This document shows, piece after piece, positions 11,889 through 22,013 of a DNA stretch of 64,000 nucleotides. Source of the stretch: Ophioderma brevispina (lineage: Eukaryota > Echinodermata > Ophiuroidea > Amphilepidida > Ophiodermatidae); NCBI GenBank assembly GCA_023653785.1, contig JAMKCH010088182.1, positions 124,001 through 188,000 on the forward strand. Direction: 5' to 3'. A program made the position numbers and the translations under genes. Position 1 is the stretch's first letter, and each line of letters opens with the position of its first letter. The notes beneath the pieces are model-generated. The model was not told the DNA's origin and did no database searches. It saw only the letters and a list, made by a program, of their open reading frames with translations.

Positions 11889-12724
11889 TGGACATGTATA
11901 TTGAATCAATTGCAACAGATCGATAAACTTAGTGACCGACTCGTGTAATTTGTACATCAGTGATTTCGCTGAACATTCATAGAATACCTTTAGTCGTAGT
12001 TTTACAGTGGAATGGTGGCCATTTAGCTATTTGTCCGTAATTTTACATGGTTTTCTGTAAATTTACTGGAATAAGTTGCAGAATTATTCTTGGAATTTGT
12101 AAAAAAACACACGTTTTCTGTTCCTTTTCCCCCTTGAAGGGTCTGCAGGAGTCTGTAACAGCTTTTAACAGTGTTGGATACAATCAAATCGTTATTTACA
12201 TATCTGTCATCTAGTACGTTAATGATTTGGTATTTGTTACCATTTGTAATCCCGTCCGTTGGGCGGCTATCTTAGATTTCAAAATGGCCGTCATATATGG
12301 ACCTCTGGGCATCATGGAAAGCTCAAATTGATGTTTAGGCGTGTTCTGTCGTGTAGGGCTAGGCCTGATTAATCTGGTCATTATTTAGGCATGTGCCTAG
12401 TATACTCTATATCCCTTAAATCATTAAATGCCATTTTTGCCACTTTTCAAAAATCACGGAGCGGACCCCTGCCTTGTGCTTACGGGGAAAGTGCTCCTAG
12501 ATCTAACAACACAAATAACGCTACTTTTTTTTCGGTGATCGTCAGGTTGGTAGTCATTTTCCTCTAAGGACGTAAGGGATATAACCTCAGTTCGGAGACC
12601 ACCATAATATCATTGCAAAATACTCTGTCTTTACACATCTTCGTTTTGTTTCAGACATGCTACCAGCAATATTGGTCATAATTATATAGTTTGGACACTT
12701 GCCCTCAAATTATGCCAGGAAAAT
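11889..12724. other. No recognised gene
   Basis: AT-rich sequence. A patch at about 12035-12120 with TCCGTAATTTTACA and TGTAAATTTAC words resembles the TTCCGT-type element nested at 33.1-33.5 kb, but it is too diverged to delimit. Confidence 0.35.
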
Positions 12725-13091
12725 TTAAAGGCTGACTCAGAGATTTCCCGATGAGGGCGCACTCAATTTTCAAACAAATCGTGGTTTTAGCATGTACATA
12801 ATACTTGTCCATATACTAATCATTGTGTGAAATAACTACGCTCAAATCGAAGTTCTTCATATAGAAAATCACAACTTTGTTATAAAATTCCGGATCCGGA
12901 ATTTTTGTTATACACGGTATCCTATGGCACTGTTATATTGTGCATAAATGTTTACTGCATGAAAACAGAAAATCCGATTCATCTCTAACTTTGGAATTGA
13001 ACATTTTAGGTTACTATCTTTAGTTCTAGATGACTATTTTTAAATTTTACTCAAAATAATTGTATTTCTAAATCTCTCAATCGGCCTTTAA
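12725..13091. mobile_element. MITE family 'GGCTGACTCAGAG', copy 1
   Basis: The left end TTAAAGGCTGACTCAGAGAT is answered on the right by AATCTCTCAATCGGCCTTTAA read outward, giving diverged inverted ends inside TTAA. The core contains AATTCCGGATCCGGAATT, a long palindrome also present in two other copies at 16.4 and 18.7 kb. Confidence 0.75.
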
Positions 13092-13574
13092 AGGAACGGT
13101 ATTGTTTCATGATTCCATCTCTGTACGCTTTGTTCATGTAAGACCTATGTTTTGGCGTTATGGAGTCCAAATGCTGAAAATACCCAAAAATCCAAATTTC
13201 CGGGTTATTAATTTTGGTAAAATGATTACATAGATTTCTGACCTATTTGGCTGTATTACTTGATAACTAAACATAGCAGATGGTGAAAGCTATTTCTTAT
13301 TTTCATCGTCTTATCTAAATGAACACTTAGCTTAACATTTTACCAAAGTCTGAGAAACTCCAATTGTCTGACCTTGTACAACTTGAATTTGGTGTACTTT
13401 TCAACAAGATTGGAGCAATATTAAGGTTTCCCCCTTTGTAACCTTTCATCCCCCCCAAAAAAATCTTTTTTGGACGTACCCTAATTCTGTTCCAAATTCC
13501 ATAAAATGTATCATCAAATGCGTAATTGCCCCATAATTTGTCACATATCTGCTCTGTTATGAGGAGCAAGAGTA

Positions 13575-13920
13575 TTAAAGGTGCATTTCGTGATTTCAGC
13601 ACCTTCTGTTTTATTCATTGTTCACTAGATATCCTTGAGAAGAGATTTTTTACAAAGTTTGAGTTGATCCCGATCTTGCGGTTTTGTGTTATGAGCAATT
13701 GCTTGTTTCCCACGGTCCCATAGGCCACTGTGCTGTAATTTCTGTCCGTTTACGGACAGAAAATACAAAATTGCGAATTTCTTACCGATACGACCGAATT
13801 TGCACGTAAGATTAGGTACACGTGGATTACTAAGGCTAACGGTTCAGATGATATCAAAATCTCAACTTATTTTAGGTAAGTCGGGGGGACGAGGTTGTGG
13901 ATCACGAAATGCCCCTTTAA
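13575..13920. mobile_element. MITE with TTAAAGG(T/G)GCATTTCGTGAT ends
   Basis: A 346-bp element with 20-bp inverted ends differing at one position, both starting with TTAA. Non-coding. It shares the TTAAAGG start with the neighbouring MITE families but not their interiors. Confidence 0.8.
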
Positions 13921-14180
13921 GTCGTATTGCATAGGGTCTATTGGAGTCGCTCCAGAGTGTTTAACTTAGCCCGGCTAATTCGCTTCAACGGTTCCGTTGT
14001 TTTAGCGTAGTGAAGCTGAAGCATTGCTGAAAGTTAGCGAGACGTAGCAATTCTGGCCGGAGCCTGCACTAGATTTGTAACCATAATGTCTCGCCTCGAG
14101 GCTGTTTTTCAAAGTAATTGGCAATCTGTATCGCTAAAGTCCTTGGTGTACGAGGCCCAGGAAATTGTCTAGCATGGGTC

Positions 14181-14354
14181 CCGGTGTGAAAGCAGATATA
14201 GTCCGGCGGGAGCCACAGTCCGGGGCTCCATAGACGATAACGGAATAAAGCGTGAAACTATTGTTGCGTAAAGAGTCAACTGAATCGATTGCCCTATTGT
14301 GCACCATTGTTGCCGGACTATGAGTACGCCGGACAATGATTACTTCTACACCGG
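14181..14354. mobile_element. Short MITE with CCGGTGT ends
   Basis: The left end starts CCGGTGTGAAAGC and the right end, reversed, CCGGTGTAGAAGT. Both are followed by a GTCCGGCG block, and GCCGGACTAT repeats inside. It is 174 bp and more CpG-rich than its surroundings. I see no clear target duplication. Confidence 0.55.
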
Positions 14355-15290
14355 TAAAGGGTTAATCTTCACTCGCCCTCACCACCCGCCCTCACCAACA
14401 AACATTCGCGCATTATTCAAACTTGAGAGGTTGTAGATCTTACAAATTTAAATTTTACAAATATCATTTTGAAATTAGATGATGTGTTTGAATTATTATT
14501 TCTTTCAAATGCTACCTTAAGAGCATCATAGAGACTCATAACGATACCGTTATTTTATTCAATTTAGAATGTAGAATAGCGCCTGTTGTATCATGTGATC
14601 AATGGATTTTAATATATTTGCTTTAATAGCTTTATATCATGGATAACAATGAAGGTTTCACGTTGCCGCACGACACACCAATTATAGGAAATATGTAAAT
14701 AAAAGTATCACAAAGGGTTCAAAACAGATAATTGGATAGTTCCAGTTTTAGAGATAATAAAGGCGAATTCCGATAAAAGCAGGTATATTAAATACCCTGA
14801 AATAATGGTTTTTAGCATGGTTACCCTAATTATTATTATGACCAATAATATTATTAAAAATATTTGTGCACACCCTCCCTATGGTCTCTGATCTGTCTTT
14901 TTGATTGTTTGTTTTTGTTTGAGTGTGTGTTTGTGTATGTGTGTGCGCATGTGTGTGTGTGTGTGTGTGCTTATATATACAACTGTGGATATACATGACT
15001 CTTCACTATACATAACCGTGGACACCGTTACAACCGAGGGCGTCCTCGGTTGTAACGATGTTAAGTGTTCTAGGTATTGCTCTAATCCGAAAATAAATGG
15101 GACACCGTTAAATGAACATGTAACATCAAATTGTACCACCAGAATCAAACTGAAATGTTGTAAATGACTTTTTATTTTAGAACTGAAACCCGCATGAAAA
15201 TGCAAAATTGGATTTTCGCCTATTTCCTTTGGAAGTTGAGATTTTCCAACTTGCGAAATTTACGAAGTCCTTGTGACGGCATAGGTGTAT
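14355..15290. other. No recognised gene
   Basis: AT-rich sequence with a TG microsatellite near the middle. ORFs over that microsatellite are low-complexity artefacts. A short inverted pair, ACCGAGG and CCTCGGT, sits at about 15033-15051. Confidence 0.4.
14922..14970 (+). repeat. (TG)n microsatellite
   Basis: Interrupted TG repeat ending in ten or so pure units. Confidence 0.95.
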
Positions 15291-15329
15291 TCGTACTTAT
15301 TTTGGTATCAATGGAAAGAGGAGGTAGTA

Positions 15330-15580
15330 GATTTATAAGCATCTGGGGTTCGTTCGCGAAAGCAGTCGTAAGACTAACGTTGTCCTAGTTCCGACGTAAG
15401 CTACTACTAATATTGTTTTCGCGTTCGTGAAACTTGGACGTAGGCTACGTGTGTGTTTATGAGTAACCAGATTTACGATGAAAACTACGTGTGGTCCGAT
15501 TACACGTAAACACACTCTTAGTGTGGTGGGAAGTGGCCGGATCTGTCCGCTGTTCGCCATTTCATCCATCTTGTAGCAAG
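15330..15580 (+). mobile_element. Non-coding element, copy A (inverted mate at 19.5 kb)
   Basis: This 250-bp stretch matches 19498-19740 in reverse orientation. Shared words include TCGTTCGCGAA/TTCGTCCGCGAA, GTCGTAAG, TTTCACGAACG (reversed), TACGTCCAAG (reversed) and GATGGATGAAATGG (reversed). Fortuitous frames in the two copies even share an M-D-E-M start and an H-V-V-x-I-V-N-L string, which reflects DNA homology rather than a gene. The family is CpG-rich and contains inward CGTAAG repeats. Confidence 0.7.
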
Positions 15581-15696
15581 CTAATCATGGTAACAGCATT
15601 CCAGAAAATGAATGAAGACACCGCCTGCACGAAAAAAGATATTATAACAACCCCTTGAATCTATTTTTCAGACCAGGAGTGTCGTTGAATGCTGTA

Positions 15697-15926
15697 CACT
15701 GCAAAACAGTGATTGAAATTAAACACCTTTCTAAACTCTATTTTGCACGCACTTTCGAAAATATTTTTGACATTCTGTTTAAATATCTAAAACATGTTTA
15801 AAATCTGAACATGATTCGGCATTTGACATTAGGTGTTTAGACATTTTAACGCCAAGTGTTTAGAGCTTGACATTTAATCGCAAACAACTAATTGCACCAT
15901 ATTCCTAATCACTGTTTTTTGCATCG
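15697..15926. mobile_element. MITE with CACTGCAAAACAGTGATT-type ends
   Basis: The left end CACTGCAAAACAGTGATT is answered by AATCACTGTTTTTTGCATC at the right. GGTGTTTAGA and its complement TCTAAACACC-like words recur inside. Ends of this CACTGCAAAA type are common in animal DNA-transposon MITEs, but I cannot name the superfamily. Confidence 0.6.
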
Positions 15927-16289
15927 TTGAGTTCTTTGCCCACTTGAATAGAGCGGGCTGTTAAAAAATTAAATCCAAAAGCAACAAAAATTATTCTAAA
16001 GACTGCGTTAGGTTCGCCAAAGTGACTAATAGCATCTTAAAGTACACAAATCTCTTTTCCAATAATATGTCTTATTCCCATACTGTCAGGTTGGCTTAAT
16101 AATCATTGTAATTGCGCAATTGGAAGCAAAATCGTGTATAAATTACAAAAACATATCAAACATGTTAAAGTTAATAATCATTATCATTGTCTTCTTTAAG
16201 CATGCTGTCACTGTAATAATTACATCCCATGTCCATCAGAATGGCCTTCATCCCTTTCACACAATTGGCTCGTCTATCCATGTCACGCA

Positions 16290-16352
16290 CAGAAAAAAAA
16301 ATTAAATAAAGGAAAAAAAGAAAAGGGAAAAAATAAAGAACAGAAAAAAAAA
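16290..16352 (+). repeat. A-rich low-complexity tract
   Basis: Interrupted poly(A) with G: several runs of five to ten A. ORFs over it are artefacts. Confidence 0.8.
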
Positions 16353-16398
16353 AGGAAATATGCCTCAAACTATGAATCATCTCGGATCTAGTTCACGG

Positions 16399-16714
16399 CC
16401 TGTCAGAGATTTCCGAGGATTGTGGTTCCTCAATTTTCTAACAAATCGTATTTTTGTATGCACATAATGCTGCCACATACTAATGGCTGTGTGAAATAGC
16501 TAAAACTTGTAATAAAATTCCGGATCTAGAATTTTTGTTATAGGCCTATCTTATAGTACGTTGTACTATGCATAGATGTTTACTACATAAAACGAAAAAT
16601 CAATTCCCTCAATTTTGGTGAAATTAAGCATTTTAGAGGTGACTATTTTTAGTTCGAGATGCTAAATAATACACACACAACCTATTTCGGAATCTCTGAG
16701 TCAGCATTGAAAAG
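16399..16714. mobile_element. MITE family 'GGCTGACTCAGAG', copy 2
   Basis: Same order of blocks as the copy at 12.7 kb: GTCAGAGATTTCC, ACATAATGC, AAATTCCGGATC and TTTACTACAT, ending AATCTCTGAGTCAGC. The outer TTAA duplication is not intact on either side. Confidence 0.7.
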
Positions 16715-17399
16715 TACACATTTTTTTTCACGTATTGGGCTAACTTTTTTCACAGTTTTTGTTTAACTCTTTACAAAATGTAAGTCCTTCTTCACTATTA
16801 ATTGTATCTCTTGCCATTCTCATTGTCTTAACAGACCTTCTGGATCATGTTGGCTGCAGGCATTTACCATGCTGTAATATTCATTCCTATCATTTTGTTT
16901 TCATTATGATATAGCCAATATTACTTTTTTAAGTAAAATATTTTGTCTAGTTCCAACCTACAAGATAGACTCCTAAGAGAAAAAATAGCCGCCTCTTTGG
17001 TTTTGAGCCATTTTTTTTTGTGCCGGTGTCGGCCTATCTAATATCTTATCGAAAGTACACAGGTAAAAGTAACAAGTAGGCCATATAAATTGATTAATCT
17101 GTAATATAAAAAAATATTTCAATAATACGCTATTAACGCATTCTCCAGATACCAGTAAGAATTCTAAAGTCGCGAGGGGTAGTCCGAATACTTATCAGAT
17201 TCAATAGGTCTATGCTCACCCCAACACACACGTACGCTTGTAAAATCTGTTAATCATTACTAGAACGACATTCACACGCATGACTCGTACATAATGCACC
17301 CCCGATTACACCCACTGACGACCCGTCATAATGACCTTTGTTTTGGTTGCTCGTATCCACAAGTCAATGGAATGGCTTTGTGGTGGTGTCAGGATTTTG
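16715..17399. other. No recognised gene
   Basis: AT-rich sequence. A plus-strand ORF that starts at 17294 runs antisense through the SINE described next and is not considered real. Confidence 0.4.
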
Positions 17400-17815
17400 T
17401 TTTCACAGTGTGCTTCTCCGGGGCCGCGTGTATCCATATAGCGGACGCTCCTAACATGGCCCGACTATTTGAGCGGGCGGATTGGGAACAGTCAGGGGTT
17501 TACACCTACTCTTATTCGACACTGACTGCGATGTACATGTACAGTGGTGGCTCTCTGTACACGGGATCGACGGCTTTTCAACGTCCCCTCCGACGGACGG
17601 GATGCTTGCATGACTCCATTTTGCCCAATTGCAAGTGAACCATGAGGAGAGCGGTATTCTGTATTTATCAAAGCTGGTATAACAGATCAAATCCAGAATT
17701 GGTAGTACGCCGAATAAATCCCAGCAAGTGCACGACCCCACCGGATTCGAACCCGTGAATTTTGATTGTAATTTGCGCCACGGGCAAGCACCTAACCGCA
17801 GCCACGCGCACCCCT
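17400..17815 (-). mobile_element. tRNA-derived SINE
   Basis: On the minus strand, starting near 17815, there is an A-box-like segment (GTGGCTGCGGTTAGGTGC). About 50 bp downstream is an exact B box (GGGTTCGAATCC), the internal RNA polymerase III promoter of a tRNA. The body continues with GGGACGTTGAAAAGCCGTCG, CAGAGAGCCACCACTGTACA and CCCCTGACTGTTCCC, blocks I associate with SINEs common in marine invertebrates. The 3' end is not sharply defined, and I see no clear A-rich tail. The plus-strand ORF at 17294-17638 is the antisense of this body. Confidence 0.65.
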
Positions 17816-17821
17816 TCTAAA

Positions 17822-18125
17822 TGATAATGATCCTAGTTATGCGAGAGGTGGTCCTACGTCCTAACGTCCATTTTTCGCGAACGCAACGTAAGTCCCAACT
17901 TGTAGAAATCGTAACAAGCTCTCAGCATAATTTACGTATATACCGGTACTTACGATTCACACCTGGGGGTCGTCCGCGAAACTTGAATCGTACGTGTTAC
18001 TATACGTAACTTTTGCTAAGCGCTTGTTACGATTTCTACAAGTTGTGACTTACGTGCGGTTTCGCGAACAATGGACGTTAGACCGTCGTAGGAATACCTT
18101 TTCGGCATAAGTTAGGATCATTATT
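17822..18125. mobile_element. Palindromic MITE, about 110-bp arms
   Basis: Left arm 17822-17932 and right arm about 18015-18125 are imperfect reverse complements. Matching blocks include AATGATCCTA, ACGTCCAT, TTCGCGAAC, ACGTAAGT and AACTTGTAGAAATCGTAAC. The loop carries further CGTAAG/CTTACG words. It could form a large cruciform and lies immediately beside the SINE. Confidence 0.75.
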
Positions 18126-18692
18126 TACTTTTTCTTTTATTGGGTGCATTCGTGTGTGCAATTAGGTACGAGTCGCTGTTGAATGCCGTTTCTAGTAAAT
18201 CGATTAACTGGATTTTAGAAGCATACGTGTGGTTTTGGGGGTAGTGCAGACTTATAGAACGGTTTCAGTACTCGGACTATACCCCTCGCATATTAATAAT
18301 TCCTCCTGGTTGATGAGACCGCGTAATTGGCTTGTTATTATTTAGCTGTGTACTTCGATCTAAGATTAGATAGGCCTACACGCAGCACAAACAATGGCTT
18401 CATAACCAAAGAGGGCGGTTATTTTTTCTCATTAGGAGTCATTATTATAGTTGGAAGACAAACAATATTTTATTTAAAAATTGAAATTATATAGGCCTAT
18501 ACCCAACAAACAAATCTAAAAGAGATAATGAATATAAAGGCAAGGTAAATGCCTGAGCCAGCAGGAAGAAAGGTTTGTTAAGCAATTGAAGAAGACATAC
18601 AATTACTGGCGAAGATGCACTGATTTTTGTAAAGAATTCGAAAACTCGAACGAGTCAATAGATGACGAATAAATGTGTAAAAAACCAAAACC
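18126..18692. other. No recognised gene
   Basis: AT-rich; two short 'taggcctat' words but no repeat structure or ORF worth calling. Confidence 0.4.
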
Positions 18693-19018
18693 TTTACGTT
18701 GACTCAAAATATTTGAAATGTTTTTTTTTTTGTGTGTTATTAATTATCATCTAAAATACTCAATCCACACAAAGCTTGAGATGAAACGTGGTTTTTTTTA
18801 TACGTGTGTATAAAGTCCATAGGATAGGCCTATGTATAACAAAATTCCGGATATGGAATTTTATTACATAATTGAGATGTTTCCTAATGGACATCGATTT
18901 GAGCTATCATTTCACACATTGATTATATGCATTACAAGCTAGTTTGGGTACATGGAACATTACGATTTGTTAGAAAATTTAGACTGCCATTTTCGGGAAT
19001 CTCTGAGTCAGCCTTTAA
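18693..19018. mobile_element. MITE family 'GGCTGACTCAGAG', copy 3 (inverted)
   Basis: Runs opposite to the copies at 12.7 and 16.4 kb. The block CCATAGGATA...TGTATAACAAAATTCCGGAT is the reverse complement of the copy-1 core. The right end AATCTCTGAGTCAGCCTTTAA is well kept with its TTAA; the left end (GTTGACTCAAAAT) has decayed. Confidence 0.65.
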
Positions 19019-19064
19019 GTGACTAGATTAGAGGTGATTCATATCTTTATACCTCTTTCTTTCA

Positions 19065-19170
19065 TTTCTTTTTACCGTTTCCTTTCTTTCTTTTCTTTTT
19101 CTTTCTTTCTGTCTTTCTTTCTTTCTTTCTTTTCTTTCTGTTCTTCTTTGTTTCTTCTTTCTTCCATCTT
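19065..19170 (+). repeat. (CTTT)n microsatellite
   Basis: Interrupted pyrimidine-rich tetranucleotide repeat of about 100 bp. Confidence 0.9.
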
Positions 19171-19497
19171 TCTTGCATTATTTTTATGTGCGTGACATGG
19201 ATAGATGGGGCCAATGTGTGTTGATAGGAAAATGACATGTTTACAGAAACATGATTTTTGAGTATTACTTTAACATGTTTAATCTGTTTTTGTTACTTAA
19301 TGTATACATGCAGCCGATTTCGCTTCATTGTCTCAATTACCATTGATTCAATTCACCAATCTGCTGTATAATGAATAATTGACATATCATGAAGAAGAGA
19401 TCTGCGAGTGCTATTATATATATCTTATTATGCGTTCAGGACTGCCTCTCCCTTCATGGTTCTGGAACTAAAATGCTTTTTACCATGATATATTCTA

Positions 19498-19740
19498 ACA
19501 AGATGGATGAAATGGGAACATCGGACGATTTGTTCACTCCCCACACTCGAATGAGTGTGCTTAACGTGTACTTCATGAATCCACACGTTGTTTTAATCGT
19601 AAATCTGGCTTACTCGTAAGACACAAGTAGCCTACGTCCAAGTTTCACGAACGGTAAAAAATCTTAGTAGTAACTTACGCCACAACTAGGGCGACTTTTA
19701 GTCCTTACGACTTGCTTCGCGGACGAACCGCCTGGTGTTT
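19498..19740 (-). mobile_element. Non-coding element, copy B (inverted mate of 15.3 kb)
   Basis: Reverse-orientation match to 15330-15580. Both copies run from GATGGATGAAATGG through TCGTAAATCTGG, TAGCCTACGTCCAAGTTTC and CTTACG to a TTCGCGGACGAAC-like end. Two copies in opposite directions 4 kb apart could pair in single-stranded DNA or RNA. Confidence 0.7.
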
Positions 19741-19869
19741 TAGAACGAATTCACAGGGGTGGTAATCATCACACCCAAGTAAACCGTATTAACAAACAAG
19801 TTTGGTTAGACGAGGGATACAGCCACACATAATTATGATAGCACCGGCTGAGTCGATCTGAAATGATTG

Positions 19870-20262
19870 CACTCTCCACGTATCAAATCATGCGAGTTTT
19901 CCCCTCGCATGTCGAGTTTTAATGCGCTTATATCGAGTTTACCCCGCGAATTGTCGAGTTTACCGCGCTGCCTATCCAGTTTGAACTCTATGTGCCAGTT
20001 CATAAATCTGTCCAGAATAAATCATGTCCGGAATAAATCACGCCGAGTTTTAAAAAACTGGACATGATTTTTCACATGGTGGCAAACTGGACATATTTTT
20101 TCTCAACATGAGCAACTCGACATGATTTTTTCTCAACATGCGCAAACTCGACATTATTTTATTTCTCAACATGAGCAAACTCGAGTCTGCTCATGTCGAT
20201 GTGCAGCGTTTATAGTCGAGTTTCATCGCGAATCTGCCCATTTTGGCCCTCTATACATCGAG
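19870..20262. repeat. Array of TCGAGTTT / AAACTCGA words
   Basis: About 390 bp contain repeated TCGAGTTT at the left and its complement at the right. The central part has a clearer tandem unit of about 32 bp: GCAAACTCGACATGATTTTT followed by TCTCAACATGA, seen three times. The array ends exactly where the endonuclease-like fragment at 20.27 kb starts. Confidence 0.6.
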
Positions 20263-20268
20263 TTTTGC

Positions 20269-20412
20269 TCTCTATATGGTGATTTTAACATAAATCTGTC
20301 GCATTTTCCTCAAAATGAGTCTTTTAACTATGTAAATGAGATGGTAAGTAATTATGACTCCATAACATCTTTGGACAATTGCTTCATTTTGACTATAAAG
20401 GATTTGTTACCA
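20269..20412 (+). pseudogene. Non-LTR AP-endonuclease fragment
   Basis: A short open stretch encodes Y-G-D-F-N-I-N-L followed by F-N-Y-V-N-E-M-V-S-N. In CR1/L2-type retrotransposons, G-D-F-N-I-(N/D) is the catalytic motif of the apurinic endonuclease, and a Y-x-x-x-(M/L)-x-S-N helix follows at about this spacing. Nothing before or after continues the domain. The upstream part is replaced by the TCGAGTTT array. Confidence 0.45.
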
Positions 20413-21777
20413 TTTTGAAAAGAATCGGAGTATTCCGAAAATGTTACCACCCCAGGATGAGACCTTTAAACACTCACTGATTGCCCTAAACATTCAATAT
20501 AACCAACATATAGGGCACACTAAGAGGAAGATTTTCATAGCTTCCCCCAAAAAAAAACAATGCATTGGCTTCCAATGTAGGGTTTGTTTGTACAGCTACA
20601 TGATTGAATCGTTATTGATTAAAAGCTTAATTGACAGTACTGATTACAAACGTGCATTTTAAGAGTGTTTTCAATGCAACGATTTCACATGACTAACCTG
20701 TACAAAAAGTCAATGGAAGCAATGCATGTGAGAGCTCAACTGATCTCTTCTCTTGGTCAAACTATAACAATAAATACCTTTTCTACACCTTAAATATGGT
20801 AATTTTAGTATCAGATTTCAGCATCACTTATCTCTATTCTATTCCCCGTGCCAATCTTGCCTCCCTTGCAAATGCATGTTCCACACTACTTATACTTCAA
20901 TAGAATTTTGATATTTTATCCGCTCCATATTTCCTAAGTTAACGCCAACCACCCCAAAGTTGGTTTGTATGGTCAATATATGGACTCAAACCAAATTTTT
21001 TTTAAATTTCTATTTCGTGCACTATATTATTCATTTAAAAATGACCGACAATTTCCTTGCTTTGATATGCCCTATGAACATATATTTTCTAATCAACGAG
21101 TTTCAGCTGAATTGATCGGTATGTTCCTATTTATAGCCCATTTGTTTTAAATCAAATTTGTTTATAATTTCATCACGATTGACTTAAACACCAACAAACT
21201 AGTGTATTGATCTCGCGAACTTGCTTCTCCGGCAAAATGGCAAAAGATGGAGGTACGCAGTTCATGCACTGACCACTCGACGATAATACTTATCCGATCA
21301 GAGCACTGTCCTCTTAATCAACTTAAATGCTCCAATTAAACATTAACATCATCAGGGTCGTTGAGAGAAAATCATAAAAGAGAGAAAGCCCATTACAAGT
21401 TGTGAAAAAGAACACACCAATTTTAGGGAATACACAAAGATAGGTGAAGAATGGATTAAAGAATACAACAACTTATATGTGTTCTATTTTATTGTTCTCT
21501 TGTTTTCATATTCTTTATTATCTTTAAGAGGAGGCCAACCGACTGCAAAAGCCTGCTCTCCACAAGGGCCATCTTACACACATATAAAAAAATAAAAATG
21601 GCAGATACAGAATGCAATTATAAATCGATATACAGTTGGTTGCGAGTTATAAATTCGCTCTGCACTAGAATTGAAGTGTAACAGCTTATTCCAGCTGAAA
21701 GAGCGTATGACTTAAATTAATACTCTCTACCGACAGTAAAGTCCTCTGGCTTTACAGCATGTTTTTTCTGAAAAAGG
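20413..21777. other. No recognised gene
   Basis: Small ORFs at 20441-20662 and 20965-21150 have no motif I recognise. AT-rich background. Confidence 0.4.
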
Positions 21778-22013
21778 CTAAAACGGTCCTTGCTTCCAAA
21801 CACTCATAGTCATATAGCCTTGCCCTTGCAGCCGTTCAACAGCCCCACAGGGTTTTTCATCACCCCAAGTGTAATTGTCCGGCACAACGCAATAGTTTCT
21901 ATCATACCCTGACATTCTCATTGAAATCATCGTCAATTGTTTTCCATCATGTTTGCAAGTCAAATTAGCCAAATCAGAGATACAAATATTCAACATGAGA
22001 CCATTAACCGTGA
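21778..22013 (-). CDS. Candidate terminal exon of an unknown secreted protein
   Basis: This is the most protein-like host sequence in the window. The minus strand encodes about 78 residues, from K-V-T-V-N-G-L-M to the stop at 21778-21780. It has four cysteines (residues 5, 14, 36, 50 counted from the first Met), a G-Y-D-R-N-Y-C segment and balanced composition unlike neighbouring chance frames. Upstream on the same strand, a T-rich stretch followed by TTAG/TTAAG could be a splice acceptor just before the open frame. An in-frame TAA lies directly before it, so the frame must start by splicing or at the Met. The L-x-C-x-x-G-x-x-L ... C pattern is loosely like rhamnose-binding (SUEL-type) lectin domains, but the typical Y-G-R is G-Y-D-R here. 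I do not assign a function. No second exon was found. Confidence 0.35.

Noticed and set aside
14879..15205. His/Thr-rich ORFs over a TG repeat
   Set aside because: Microsatellite translation artefact.
17294..17638. 114-codon plus-strand ORF
   Set aside because: It is the exact antisense of the SINE body whose B box and conserved blocks lie on the minus strand.
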